A DNA stretch of 64,000 nt from Sulfurimonas sp. Lineage in GTDB: Bacteria > Campylobacterota > Campylobacteria > Campylobacterales > Sulfurimonadaceae. The position numbers and the translations under genes were made by a program. Shown piece by piece: positions 27,308 through 35,268 of the stretch (position 1 is the first letter of the stretch; each line of letters begins with the position of its first letter). The notes below the pieces were generated by a model, which was not told the DNA's origin, did not search any database, and was given only the letters and a program-made list of their open reading frames with translations. The stretch spans positions 1 to 64,000 of the forward strand of contig NZ_JAPHUF010000007.1 of assembly GCF_026196735.1 (NCBI RefSeq). Direction: 5' to 3'.

Positions 27308-28845
27308 TAGTTGTAAGCAACTTTATAGGTTGGATCATCCTCTTCATTGTGTGCACAGTGTGGACCAGCCTGTTTAAGTAGTGCTTTACAATCAGCCGAT
27401 AGATGGCGAAGAAGCAGGTTTTTACCGGCATCTTCATACTTTTTAGTGATAGCATCAATGGCTTCTACACCTGAACTGTCCATAACCCTTGCATTTTTAA
27501 AATCTATAACAACTTTTGGAGAGTCATTTGCTATATCGAAGTTGTCTCCAAATGTAGTAGCTGATCCAAAAAATAGAGGACCATCAAGCTCATAAACTTG
27601 AGTTCCATCTGCTTCTGCATATACTCTTGCTGTTATTCTTGCATGTTTCCAAGCAAAAGCAAGAGCCGATATGATTACACCTGCAATAACTGCAACTGCT
27701 AAATCCTCTACAACTGTAATAACAGTCACTGCAACCATGACAAAGGCATCTGTTCTTGGCATACGACTTATGCGCGAGAAGCTAGACCACTCAAATGTAC
27801 CGATACTTACCATAAACATTATTCCAACTAAAACAGCTACAGGTATAGCGTTTAAAACATTTGACATTGATACAACGAGGATGATAAGTCCAATAGCCGC
27901 GACAAATGATGAAAGTCTTCCGATGCCGCCTGATGTATAGTTAATGATACTTTGACCAATCATAGCACAACCTGCCATGCCACCAAAGAAACCACAAGTA
28001 ATGTTTCCAGTTCCTTGTGCTATACACTCTTTGTTTGCTGAACCACGAGTGTTACTAATCTCATCTAAAACACTAAGAGTAAGAAGTGATTCGATAATGC
28101 CCACAAGAGCTACAATGACTGCATAAGGAAGAACCATGATGATAGCATCCATGCTAAATATATATTCTGGGATTTCAAAGCTTGGGAGTTGTCCTGCATA
28201 TTTACTCATGTCATCAAGACCACCAAGTAAAAGAGTCTCAGCCTTTGTAAAATATACTCCAAGAGTTATAACAATTATAGCCACAAGTCCGGCAGGGATA
28301 GCTTTTGTTACTTTTGGAAGCAGATACATAATAGCCATAGTAACAAATGCTAAAACATACATCATGTAGCCTTGCCCTTCAAAAAATTTAAACTGTGAAG
28401 TAGCTATGACTATGGCAAGACCATTTACAAAACCGTGAATAGCAGGAGTTGGAACAAGGCGGATAAATTTACCAAGTTTTAAAAAACCAATAGATATTTG
28501 AATAAGACCGGCTACAACAGTTGCAAGAAGTATGTAGTGAAGCACGCCCATTGCAATGGCTTCTCTGTCTGCACCTTGCGCTTCTAGCAGAGCAGTAGCT
28601 TCAATCCCTAAACCTACAAAAACTATAGCAACTGCACCTGTAGCACCAGAAATCATACCTGGTTTTCCACCGATAAGTGAAGTAATAAGCCCTAGTATAA
28701 ATGCAGTGTATAAACCAACAATTGGGCTCACTCCCGCTATAAAACTAAATGCTATAGCCTCAGGAACTAATGCAACTGCAACAACTAAACCAGATAAAAT
28801 GTCGTTTTTGATATTTGTTGATGAGTATTTTTTTAAATCAAACAA
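27304..28845 (-). CDS. SulP family anion transporter with STAS domain
   Basis: This is a 513-residue SLC26/SulP membrane transporter, usually for sulfate, bicarbonate or dicarboxylates. The N-terminus DILSGLVVAVALVPEAIAFS is the family signature, about a dozen hydrophobic helices follow, and a C-terminal STAS domain starts near residue 410 with VVIDFKNARVMDSSGVEAI. The substrate cannot be read from sequence; bicarbonate uptake would suit an autotroph and sulfate a sulfur oxidiser. The stop overlaps the convergent transglutaminase-like gene by four bases. Confidence 0.93.
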   Translation of the reverse strand: MFDLKKYSSTNIKNDILSGLVVAVALVPEAIAFSFIAGVSPIVGLYTAFILGLITSLIGGKPGMISGATGAVAIVFVGLGIEATALLEAQGADREAIAMGVLHYILLATVVAGLIQISIGFLKLGKFIRLVPTPAIHGFVNGLAIVIATSQFKFFEGQGYMMYVLAFVTMAIMYLLPKVTKAIPAGLVAIIVITLGVYFTKAETLLLGGLDDMSKYAGQLPSFEIPEYIFSMDAIIMVLPYAVIVALVGIIESLLTLSVLDEISNTRGSANKECIAQGTGNITCGFFGGMAGCAMIGQSIINYTSGGIGRLSSFVAAIGLIILVVSMSNVLNAIPVAVLVGIMFMVSIGTFEWSSFSRISRMPRTDAFVMVAVTVITVVEDLAVAVIAGVIISALAFAWKHARITARVYAEADGTQVYELDGPLFFGSATTFGDNFDIANDSPKVVIDFKNARVMDSSGVEAIDAITKKYEDAGKNLLLRHLSADCKALLKQAGPHCAHNEEDDPTYKVAYNY

Positions 28846-28885
28846 TTGTACAGTGCCTTAAAAGTGGTATTTTTAAAATTTTGCG

Positions 28886-28891
28886 ATTATA
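28886..28891 (-). promoter_or_regulatory. Probable -10 box for the SulP gene
   Basis: On the minus strand TTTAGATATAATCGC holds a TATAAT hexamer 40 bases before the start codon. The same extended pattern recurs before valS, the csp gene and the aminotransferase gene. In the same 248-base divergent gap, ATTGCCA (28919-28925) and TGGCAAT (28946-28952) form an inverted repeat that could be an operator. Confidence 0.55.
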
Positions 28892-29093
28892 TCTAAAGTG
28901 TTATGAAGGTTTGCTTGAATTGCCATAATTATTGTTTAAATATATTGGCAATAATATGCAATACTGTTTTAAATGAAGTTTATTAACAAAGTGTCGATAA
29001 TATCGTATGAAAACTAACTAGAAATTAAATAATAAGTTCTGTTTGTGTTATATGTGATACAATTAATTTAAAAATACTGGAGCGCAAAAAAAT

Positions 29094-29969
29094 ATGGAAA
29101 ATTTTAGTGAAATAGTAGTGGGATTGGATATTTCAAATAATGCAAAAGAGGTTTTGAGCAGAGCTTTTTTACTAGCTAAAAGAAATGATTCAAATGTTAC
29201 TATAGCCCATGCAATAGATATTGGTTTTTTTGGTAATTTTATAAAAGATGAAAAAATTGAAAAATTAAAAACTAGTGCTATAAAAGGCATAAAAAAACTA
29301 TTGAACGGTGTTGATACTCAAGGTTTAAGCTACTCTATAGAAGTTCAAAAAGCTAAACCGTCTGTTTTTATCATGAATATAGCAAAAGATAGAGATGCCT
29401 GTATGATTGTAATAGGTGCAAATGAGAAAAAAAATTTTACAACTTCTGTGCTTGGCTCAACTGCACACAACATTGCACAAAAAAGTCATCTTCCACTTCA
29501 TTTGGTAAAAAATAACTCTAGTGAAGCATATAAAAATATAGTAGCTTTTACAGACCTCTCTGAGGTTTCAAAAAAGAGTATACTTTTCTCTAAAGAGTTC
29601 TTCCACCAAGGGAGTATCAAGTGTGTCTATGCCTATAAGTTAATGAGCGATACAGATTTTGCTTTGAAATATAATAATGATGCTGATAATGAGGTTAGAG
29701 TTGAGATAGAAAAAATGATACAGACACAAGAACAAAAAAAGTTTGATAAATTTGCAAAAGAGAACAACATAAGCGATGCAGAACTTATAGAAGATAGAGT
29801 AGGGGTTACAAATGCTCTTACAAATTATGTAAATACAAACGGCAATGACCTAGTTGTTTTAGGCTCAAGTGGAGTAAATAATACAGGTGCACTGCTTTAT
29901 GGTTCAACTGCATCGAGTTTAATGCAAAGCCTAAAATGTGATGTTTTAGTATATGTACCTAAAGAGTAA
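29094..29969 (+). CDS. Universal stress protein, tandem UspA domains
   Basis: Two UspA domains lie in tandem, at about residues 1-145 and 150-291. Each ends in the nucleotide-binding motif: VIGANEKKNFTTSVLGSTAH in the first and LGSSGVNNTGALLYGSTASS in the second, fitting the G-2x-G-9x-G(S/T) pattern for ATP binding. Such cytoplasmic proteins help survival under starvation or oxidative stress; the exact role is unknown. It is divergent from the SulP gene and convergent with valS. Confidence 0.93.
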   Translation: MENFSEIVVGLDISNNAKEVLSRAFLLAKRNDSNVTIAHAIDIGFFGNFIKDEKIEKLKTSAIKGIKKLLNGVDTQGLSYSIEVQKAKPSVFIMNIAKDRDACMIVIGANEKKNFTTSVLGSTAHNIAQKSHLPLHLVKNNSSEAYKNIVAFTDLSEVSKKSILFSKEFFHQGSIKCVYAYKLMSDTDFALKYNNDADNEVRVEIEKMIQTQEQKKFDKFAKENNISDAELIEDRVGVTNALTNYVNTNGNDLVVLGSSGVNNTGALLYGSTASSLMQSLKCDVLVYVPKE

Positions 29970-29990
29970 CTCTCTTAAGATTTAAGAGAG
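29970..29990. terminator. Hairpin between the universal stress gene and valS
   Basis: CTCTCTTAA (29970-29978) pairs with TTAAGAGAG (29982-29990) around a GAT loop. It starts at the base after the stress-protein stop and covers the valS stop, so it could end both convergent transcripts. Confidence 0.55.
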
Positions 29991-32602
29991 CCTAATTGTT
30001 CTTTTACTTTAGTTTGTTTAGTGGTGGCATCACTTAGAGCTTCGCGGTTTTTTACAAGTACATCCTCCGGCGCATTAGCCACAAATCTTTCATTGTTTAA
30101 CATACCATTTAGCTTGTCTATTTCTTTTTGAAGTTTTTCATCTTGTTTAGTAAGCTTAGAGATAATAGAACTTAAATCAATAGAATCAGTCGGTATAAAA
30201 GTCTCACATGTATCTGCGATATCGCTTACTGCGTTGTCAATTTTACTCTGGGTAAACTCGACAACTTCAACTTTAGCTAGCTTGGCGATGAATGGAAGCA
30301 TCATCTCTTTGTCTTTGTCACTGATATCATCGATTTTAACAAATGCTTTTTCGATTTTTTGATTTGCTAAGTCAACTAAAACTTTCGCGCGTCTTATAGA
30401 TACGATAGCATCCATAATAATCTCAAATTTTTTCTCTTCTTTGCGTTGTTTTATTTTAAAAGGATATTTTTTAATCATAATAGAGTCAGAATCTTTTAGT
30501 GATGTACCTGAAAGTTCATGATAAAGATACTCTGTAATAAAAGGCATAAATGGATGCAGAAGTTTCATAGCCTCTTTAAAAATGGCTCCAAGCTCAACGA
30601 TAGAAGCTTTATCTGCTTTACTAAGCTCGATTCCCCAGTCACAAAACTCATTCCAAAGAAAACGGTACATTACAGTAGCAGCGTCATTAAACTTATACTC
30701 ATCTAAAGCTGCACGGACTTCTTTTGTAGCGAGGTTTAGACGGCTCATCATATAACGACCTAAGTCACTCTCAACACAAAAACCAGCCATATCAGGAAAT
30801 GTATCAACATTCATTTGAAGGTATTTAGTAGCGTTGTAAAGTTTGTTTGTAAAGTTACGATTTAGTTCAAGTTTTTCTTGACTCATTCTAATGTCACGGC
30901 CTTGAGCTGCGCTTATTGCAAGAGTAAAACGCAAGATATCTGCACTGTACTTGTTTACCATATCCAGAGGGTCGATTACATTACCTTTGGACTTACTCAT
31001 CTTGTCACCTTTTTCATCACGAACAAGAGCGTGAAGATAAATGTGGTTAAACGGAAGTTGTCCGTTAAAACTCTCACCCATCATCATCATCCTAGCTACC
31101 CAGAAGAAAAGGATGTCAAAACCGGTAATAAGAAGAGTATTTGGATAAAAATCTTTCATATCGTCTGATTTGAAAAGTTTATCCATTTCAGCATCTCCAT
31201 TACCCCAGCCTAGAGTTGAAAAAGGCCATAGAGCAGAAGAGAACCAAGTATCAAGAACATCAGGGTCTTGAGTTACATTTTTACAAGAACATTTAGGGCA
31301 TGCATCTGGTGCATCTTCTTGACTTACAAATTCATGTTCACACTCATCACAATAAAATACCGGAATCTGATGCCCCCACCAAAGTTGTCGGCTTATACAC
31401 CAGTCACGAAGTTCACCCATCCAAGAGTTATAAGAATTTATCCAGTGTGGAGGAAAAAACTGAGCTTCACCGGCATTTGTTTTCTCAATTGACTCTCGTG
31501 CGACTTCTTTACGAACAAACCATTGTTTAGAGATGTAAGGTTCAACAATATTTTTACATCTGTAACAGTGTCCTACTTGGTGTTTATGGTCTTCAATCTT
31601 TACCATAAAACCTTCTTCTTCAAGTCTCTTTACAATGATTTCGCGTGCTTGTAATCTTTCAAGTCCTTTGAACTCTCCGGCATAGTCGTTTAAAATGCCC
31701 TTTTCATCAAATGTTGTGATAAATTCAAGGTCATGTCTTTTTCCTACTTCGTAGTCATTTTGGTCATGCGCAGGGGTTACTTTAACCACACCGGTTCCAA
31801 AATCCATATCTACATGTGAATCCGCAATAATGGCTACTTCACGCTCAATTAGGGGTAGTTTAATTTTTTTACCTATAAGGTCTTTGTATCTCTCATCATC
31901 TGGATGAACCATAACTGCAGTGTCGCCAAAGTATGTCTCAGGACGAGTAGTTGCTACTTCTACAAAGCCGCTTCCATCGGCAAATGGGTACTTGATATGG
32001 TAAAATTTACCATCATGATCTTCGTGCTCAACCTCGATATCACTAAGCGCACCATCATGCGTACACCAGTTAACCATGTAGTTGCCGCGAACTATAAGGC
32101 CTTGGTTATAAAGATGAACAAATGCCTCTTTAACAGACTTTTGAAGTCCTGCATCCATTGTAAAACGCTCGCGTTCCCAAGCAGGAGAGACGCCCATTTT
32201 GCGAAGTTGATCTGTCATAATTCCAGCAGACTCTGCTTTCCAAGCCCATGCTCTTTCTAAAAACTTCTCACGTCCTATGTCTTCTTTAGTTGTTCCTTCT
32301 GCTAGAAGCTGTTTCTCTACAACATTTTGAGTTGCAATACCTGCGTGGTCAGTTCCGGGTTGCCAAAGAGTTTTGTACCCATCCATTCTTTTATAGCGAG
32401 TTATGATATCTTGAAGTGTAAATGTTAGCGCATGACCTATATGTAAGCGCCCTGTAACATTTGGCGGTGGCATCATGATAGAGAAGTTTTTTCCCTCTTT
32501 TTGAATGGCAGCATTGCCGTCTATTTCAAAATATTTTCTATCTTCGCAAATTTTATAAAATTCATTTTCTACATTTTGCGGTTCGTAGCTTGTTGCTGAC
32601 AT
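29975..32602 (-). CDS. valS: Valyl-tRNA synthetase
   Basis: This class I enzyme charges tRNA-Val. The HIGH motif appears as GRLHIGHAL near residue 52 and the KMSKS loop as GDKMSKSKGN near 530. A zinc-binding CDECEHEF...CPKCSCKN insert lies near 420, and a C-terminal coiled-coil arm (about 810-875) binds the tRNA. At 875 residues it is full length. It is a single-gene unit with its own -10 box. Confidence 0.97.
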   Translation of the reverse strand: MSATSYEPQNVENEFYKICEDRKYFEIDGNAAIQKEGKNFSIMMPPPNVTGRLHIGHALTFTLQDIITRYKRMDGYKTLWQPGTDHAGIATQNVVEKQLLAEGTTKEDIGREKFLERAWAWKAESAGIMTDQLRKMGVSPAWERERFTMDAGLQKSVKEAFVHLYNQGLIVRGNYMVNWCTHDGALSDIEVEHEDHDGKFYHIKYPFADGSGFVEVATTRPETYFGDTAVMVHPDDERYKDLIGKKIKLPLIEREVAIIADSHVDMDFGTGVVKVTPAHDQNDYEVGKRHDLEFITTFDEKGILNDYAGEFKGLERLQAREIIVKRLEEEGFMVKIEDHKHQVGHCYRCKNIVEPYISKQWFVRKEVARESIEKTNAGEAQFFPPHWINSYNSWMGELRDWCISRQLWWGHQIPVFYCDECEHEFVSQEDAPDACPKCSCKNVTQDPDVLDTWFSSALWPFSTLGWGNGDAEMDKLFKSDDMKDFYPNTLLITGFDILFFWVARMMMMGESFNGQLPFNHIYLHALVRDEKGDKMSKSKGNVIDPLDMVNKYSADILRFTLAISAAQGRDIRMSQEKLELNRNFTNKLYNATKYLQMNVDTFPDMAGFCVESDLGRYMMSRLNLATKEVRAALDEYKFNDAATVMYRFLWNEFCDWGIELSKADKASIVELGAIFKEAMKLLHPFMPFITEYLYHELSGTSLKDSDSIMIKKYPFKIKQRKEEKKFEIIMDAIVSIRRAKVLVDLANQKIEKAFVKIDDISDKDKEMMLPFIAKLAKVEVVEFTQSKIDNAVSDIADTCETFIPTDSIDLSSIISKLTKQDEKLQKEIDKLNGMLNNERFVANAPEDVLVKNREALSDATTKQTKVKEQLGSLKS

Positions 32603-32639
32603 ATACTTAGCCTTAAATCGTTCTTTTATAATTTTTGCG

Positions 32640-32645
32640 ATTGTA
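32640..32645 (-). promoter_or_regulatory. Probable -10 box for valS
   Basis: The minus strand reads TTTAGATACAATCGC, nearly the same as the SulP promoter, 38 bases before the valS start codon. Confidence 0.5.
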
Positions 32646-32695
32646 TCTAAATTGAAGTGAGTGTTTGCTTATACAGTAGTATTTTGATGCTTTAT

Positions 32696-33124
32696 TTAAG
32701 CAGGCTCTTTGTCATTTTGGGCAATTTCAAAAAGATAAGAGTTTATAAAATTATAATGATTATATATTGCATTTTTTAAATTTTCAAAATAGTATAGATT
32801 TTTAATGTCTTGAAGTTTGTTTCGTTCAATATGTTTTATAAAAGAGTAAGCATTAGCTTCTTCTGTAAATGGCAAGTATATAAAATTGAAATAAGAATCG
32901 CCGATTTTAACCGAAAGTAGGGCATCTGTCAGCCTCATACACTCGCGTAGATGTTTTGACACATCCTCTTCCGTGTAAAATAAAACTAGAGCTACCGGTA
33001 CTTTGTAGCGTTTTACATTATAAGTCAGATAATCAAGTGAAGGTTTTAGTTTCTCAAGCAAAGCAGTAACCGTTAACCTTTGAGTTAGTCCTGTTTTTAA
33101 AAATAAATCATTTTGCATAACCAT
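32696..33124 (-). CDS. Degenerate GGDEF-like protein
   Basis: This 142-residue protein looks like a lone, worn GGDEF domain. VPVALVLFYTEED corresponds to the usual first strand and metal-binding loop. RLTDALLSVKIGDSYFNFIY corresponds to the RxxD-plus-GGDEF region, with the signature changed to IGDSYF but an RxxD-like RLTD kept. Activity as a diguanylate cyclase is unlikely; c-di-GMP binding is possible. I chose the ATG at 33124, six bases after AAGGAG, over a TTG two codons earlier. The assignment rests on pattern only. Confidence 0.55.
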   Translation of the reverse strand: MVMQNDLFLKTGLTQRLTVTALLEKLKPSLDYLTYNVKRYKVPVALVLFYTEEDVSKHLRECMRLTDALLSVKIGDSYFNFIYLPFTEEANAYSFIKHIERNKLQDIKNLYYFENLKNAIYNHYNFINSYLFEIAQNDKEPA

Positions 33125-33271
33125 ACTCAACTCCTTGAGATACTAAGACTTACACATGTATTTTACAACAAACTTTATTGTTAAATATTAAAGCTTATTA
33201 TTAAATATTAGACTACATAGAATTGTTTGGAGATTTTATAGGTTTGCAACTCTCTTTTTGTCTTGATGTAT

Positions 33272-33958
33272 CTATTTAATATGACACGAGTTACATACCG
33301 AACTTCCGACATTTGGTTTTCTTAAAAAAAGCCCATATTCAGGATCATGTACATCATGACATGTTGCGCATTCAACCTGTCCTCCAAATAGTTTCACATC
33401 AGAGTCCGGAACAGCTTTGAATTCACTTGGTCTTGCACTAGCAGCATCGTTGTAGCTTATGGAAACAGGATGATCATCAGAGAGAATAGGTCCTATTTGC
33501 CATACCTCAGATGGGTATAAACCTGCTTCGCCCCTACTAAATGGATGGCAAGCCTTACAGTTTGGACCCGCACTTCCTCCTGTACCAGAACCGGGAGGAT
33601 TAAGCACATTGTGACCATCATATGAACTAACAGCACTAACTCCCTGAGAACTTATTCCATCATGACAACTTAAACATAACATAGATGTATGAGAAGGCAT
33701 CTCAGGTGCTCCATTATACATCTCAAAAACTGATGTATCGGTTATTTTTCTGTTCCAGAGTGGACCATCTTTTAACTCTTGAGCATTTGATGAGTGCGGA
33801 GTGTGACAAAAAACACAAACTTCTGTACTTGTAGTACTACTACCCAGACCGTAATAGTTTGACATACTCAAATCATGTTTGGAACCCACAATACTTGCTC
33901 CATAAAGAGAGCAGCTAAAAAAAATATAGAAAAAGAAAATAAATTTACATTTTTTCAT
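33272..33958 (-). CDS. Periplasmic five-haem cytochrome c
   Basis: This 228-residue multihaem protein has five CXXCH haem-attachment motifs: CVFCH (48-52), CLSCH (95-99), CKACH (134-138), CATCH (197-201) and CNSCH (222-226). A signal peptide (residues 1-21, ending LYG/ASI) exports it. Its pairwise haem spacing and the CHTPHSS start resemble cytochrome c3/c554-type electron carriers. No oxidoreductase partner is adjacent, so the electron donor and acceptor are unknown. Confidence 0.88.
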   Translation of the reverse strand: MKKCKFIFFFYIFFSCSLYGASIVGSKHDLSMSNYYGLGSSTTSTEVCVFCHTPHSSNAQELKDGPLWNRKITDTSVFEMYNGAPEMPSHTSMLCLSCHDGISSQGVSAVSSYDGHNVLNPPGSGTGGSAGPNCKACHPFSRGEAGLYPSEVWQIGPILSDDHPVSISYNDAASARPSEFKAVPDSDVKLFGGQVECATCHDVHDPEYGLFLRKPNVGSSVCNSCHIK

Positions 33959-34275
33959 AGCAAAAAAACCTTTTTATGTGATAATCAAAACGATATATAA
34001 CATCTCAATTAAATATTATACAGTTGTATTCTTAAAACAGTATTAATTTAATCATGTATATTTGTTTATATAAAGTAAAGTGTTTTCTGTATAAGCACGC
34101 CAAATAGGGGTTTTTAGAAGGATAAAGTAAATAATGTAACTATTTGTATTATTAAAAAAAATAATAAACCTATATAGAAAGATAAATATTATTTTGTGAT
34201 AATATTTTTTATATTATAAAAAAGTTGTTCTAAATATAGAGCCATTTAATCACAAAATAACTTCATCAGAAGATT
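33959..34275. other. 317-base AT-rich gap without a gene
   Basis: I see no credible coding sequence or RNA gene here. It should hold the promoter of the five-haem cytochrome (divergent end) and the 3' end of the diguanylate cyclase gene. ATTTTGTGAT (34191-34200) and ATCACAAAAT (34249-34258) form a ten-base inverted repeat with a 48-base spacer. The same ATTTTGTGAT also occurs at 35118-35127, upstream of the cyclase. Confidence 0.6.
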
Positions 34276-35097
34276 TTATATGCCAGAAATTCTCTTTTTT
34301 ATCTCTTTTTTATCTTCATACATGTATTTATCAGCTTTTTCAATAGTATCATTAAGGCTATCACCTTTTTTAAACTCTTGCACACCAAATGAAAAACTAA
34401 TTTTAAAAGAAGTGTCTTTTACTTTGATATGTTTAGTTAAAAGATCTTCCCTGATAGCATTTAATTTTGAAAGAGCAGTCTTATGTGTGGTTCCCTCACA
34501 AAACATAACGATAAACTCATCTCCCCCATATCTCACAACAGTTTCTTTGGTTTTTTTAAGTTGGTTTGCAATAAAAACTAGAACTTTATCACCTATGTTG
34601 TGTCCATAAGTGTCATTAATGATTTTAAAATAATTTAAATCAATTATGGCAAGAGTACCGGAATCCTTAAGCTCTTGAGCATCCTCATTTAAAATATTAT
34701 CGTTCATCCATTTTCTGTTATAAGCACGAGTAAGTTCATCTTTGTACATTAACTCTTTTAGGCTGTTTATCTCTTGTCTTAATTCTTGTGTCTCTTGTAA
34801 AACTTCGTTAAGGATTTTTTCATCTTTGCCTTTTATAGCAAAAATAGCTCTATTTGTATTGTCGTTTAATCTTTTAGCATTATTAGATGTTTGATTTTGA
34901 ATATTTGTAAAAAAAGCAATTTTTTCGTCTAATAAATCATTAGTAATATTTTGCTCTTCACTAATGTCAGTGTTGTGTAAATTTGCATACTTAGAAAATA
35001 TGGAAGCATATATAGACGGAGTTACGACATCCATCATACCGATAGTATCTTTAGTCTCATGAGAAATAACTTCTAGTATTTTGTCATTAAGCTTCAT
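34276..35097 (-). CDS. Diguanylate cyclase (GGDEF)
   Basis: This cytoplasmic 273-residue protein makes c-di-GMP from GTP. Residues 1-120 are a helical, coiled-coil-like region without recognised sensor domain. Residues about 125-273 form a GGDEF domain with RAYNRKW, AIIDLNYFKIINDTYGHNIG and the intact active site RYGGDEF. The preceding residues KETV do not form the RxxD inhibitory site, so product feedback may be absent. It is a single gene, divergent from the helicase. Confidence 0.92.
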   Translation of the reverse strand: MKLNDKILEVISHETKDTIGMMDVVTPSIYASIFSKYANLHNTDISEEQNITNDLLDEKIAFFTNIQNQTSNNAKRLNDNTNRAIFAIKGKDEKILNEVLQETQELRQEINSLKELMYKDELTRAYNRKWMNDNILNEDAQELKDSGTLAIIDLNYFKIINDTYGHNIGDKVLVFIANQLKKTKETVVRYGGDEFIVMFCEGTTHKTALSKLNAIREDLLTKHIKVKDTSFKISFSFGVQEFKKGDSLNDTIEKADKYMYEDKKEIKKRISGI

Positions 35098-35268
35098 TAG
35101 CAGTACCCTAATTTATGATTTTGTGATATTTTAGCATTATAAAGTTTATTTTTGATTTAACCGATAGACATTATAAATACATTTATATCTTTATTAATCG
35201 CTTTTAGTTCAATTAAAATAAGCTTATCATTGTATAATCACACTCTTAATTTTTGTAGGAGCCAATCT

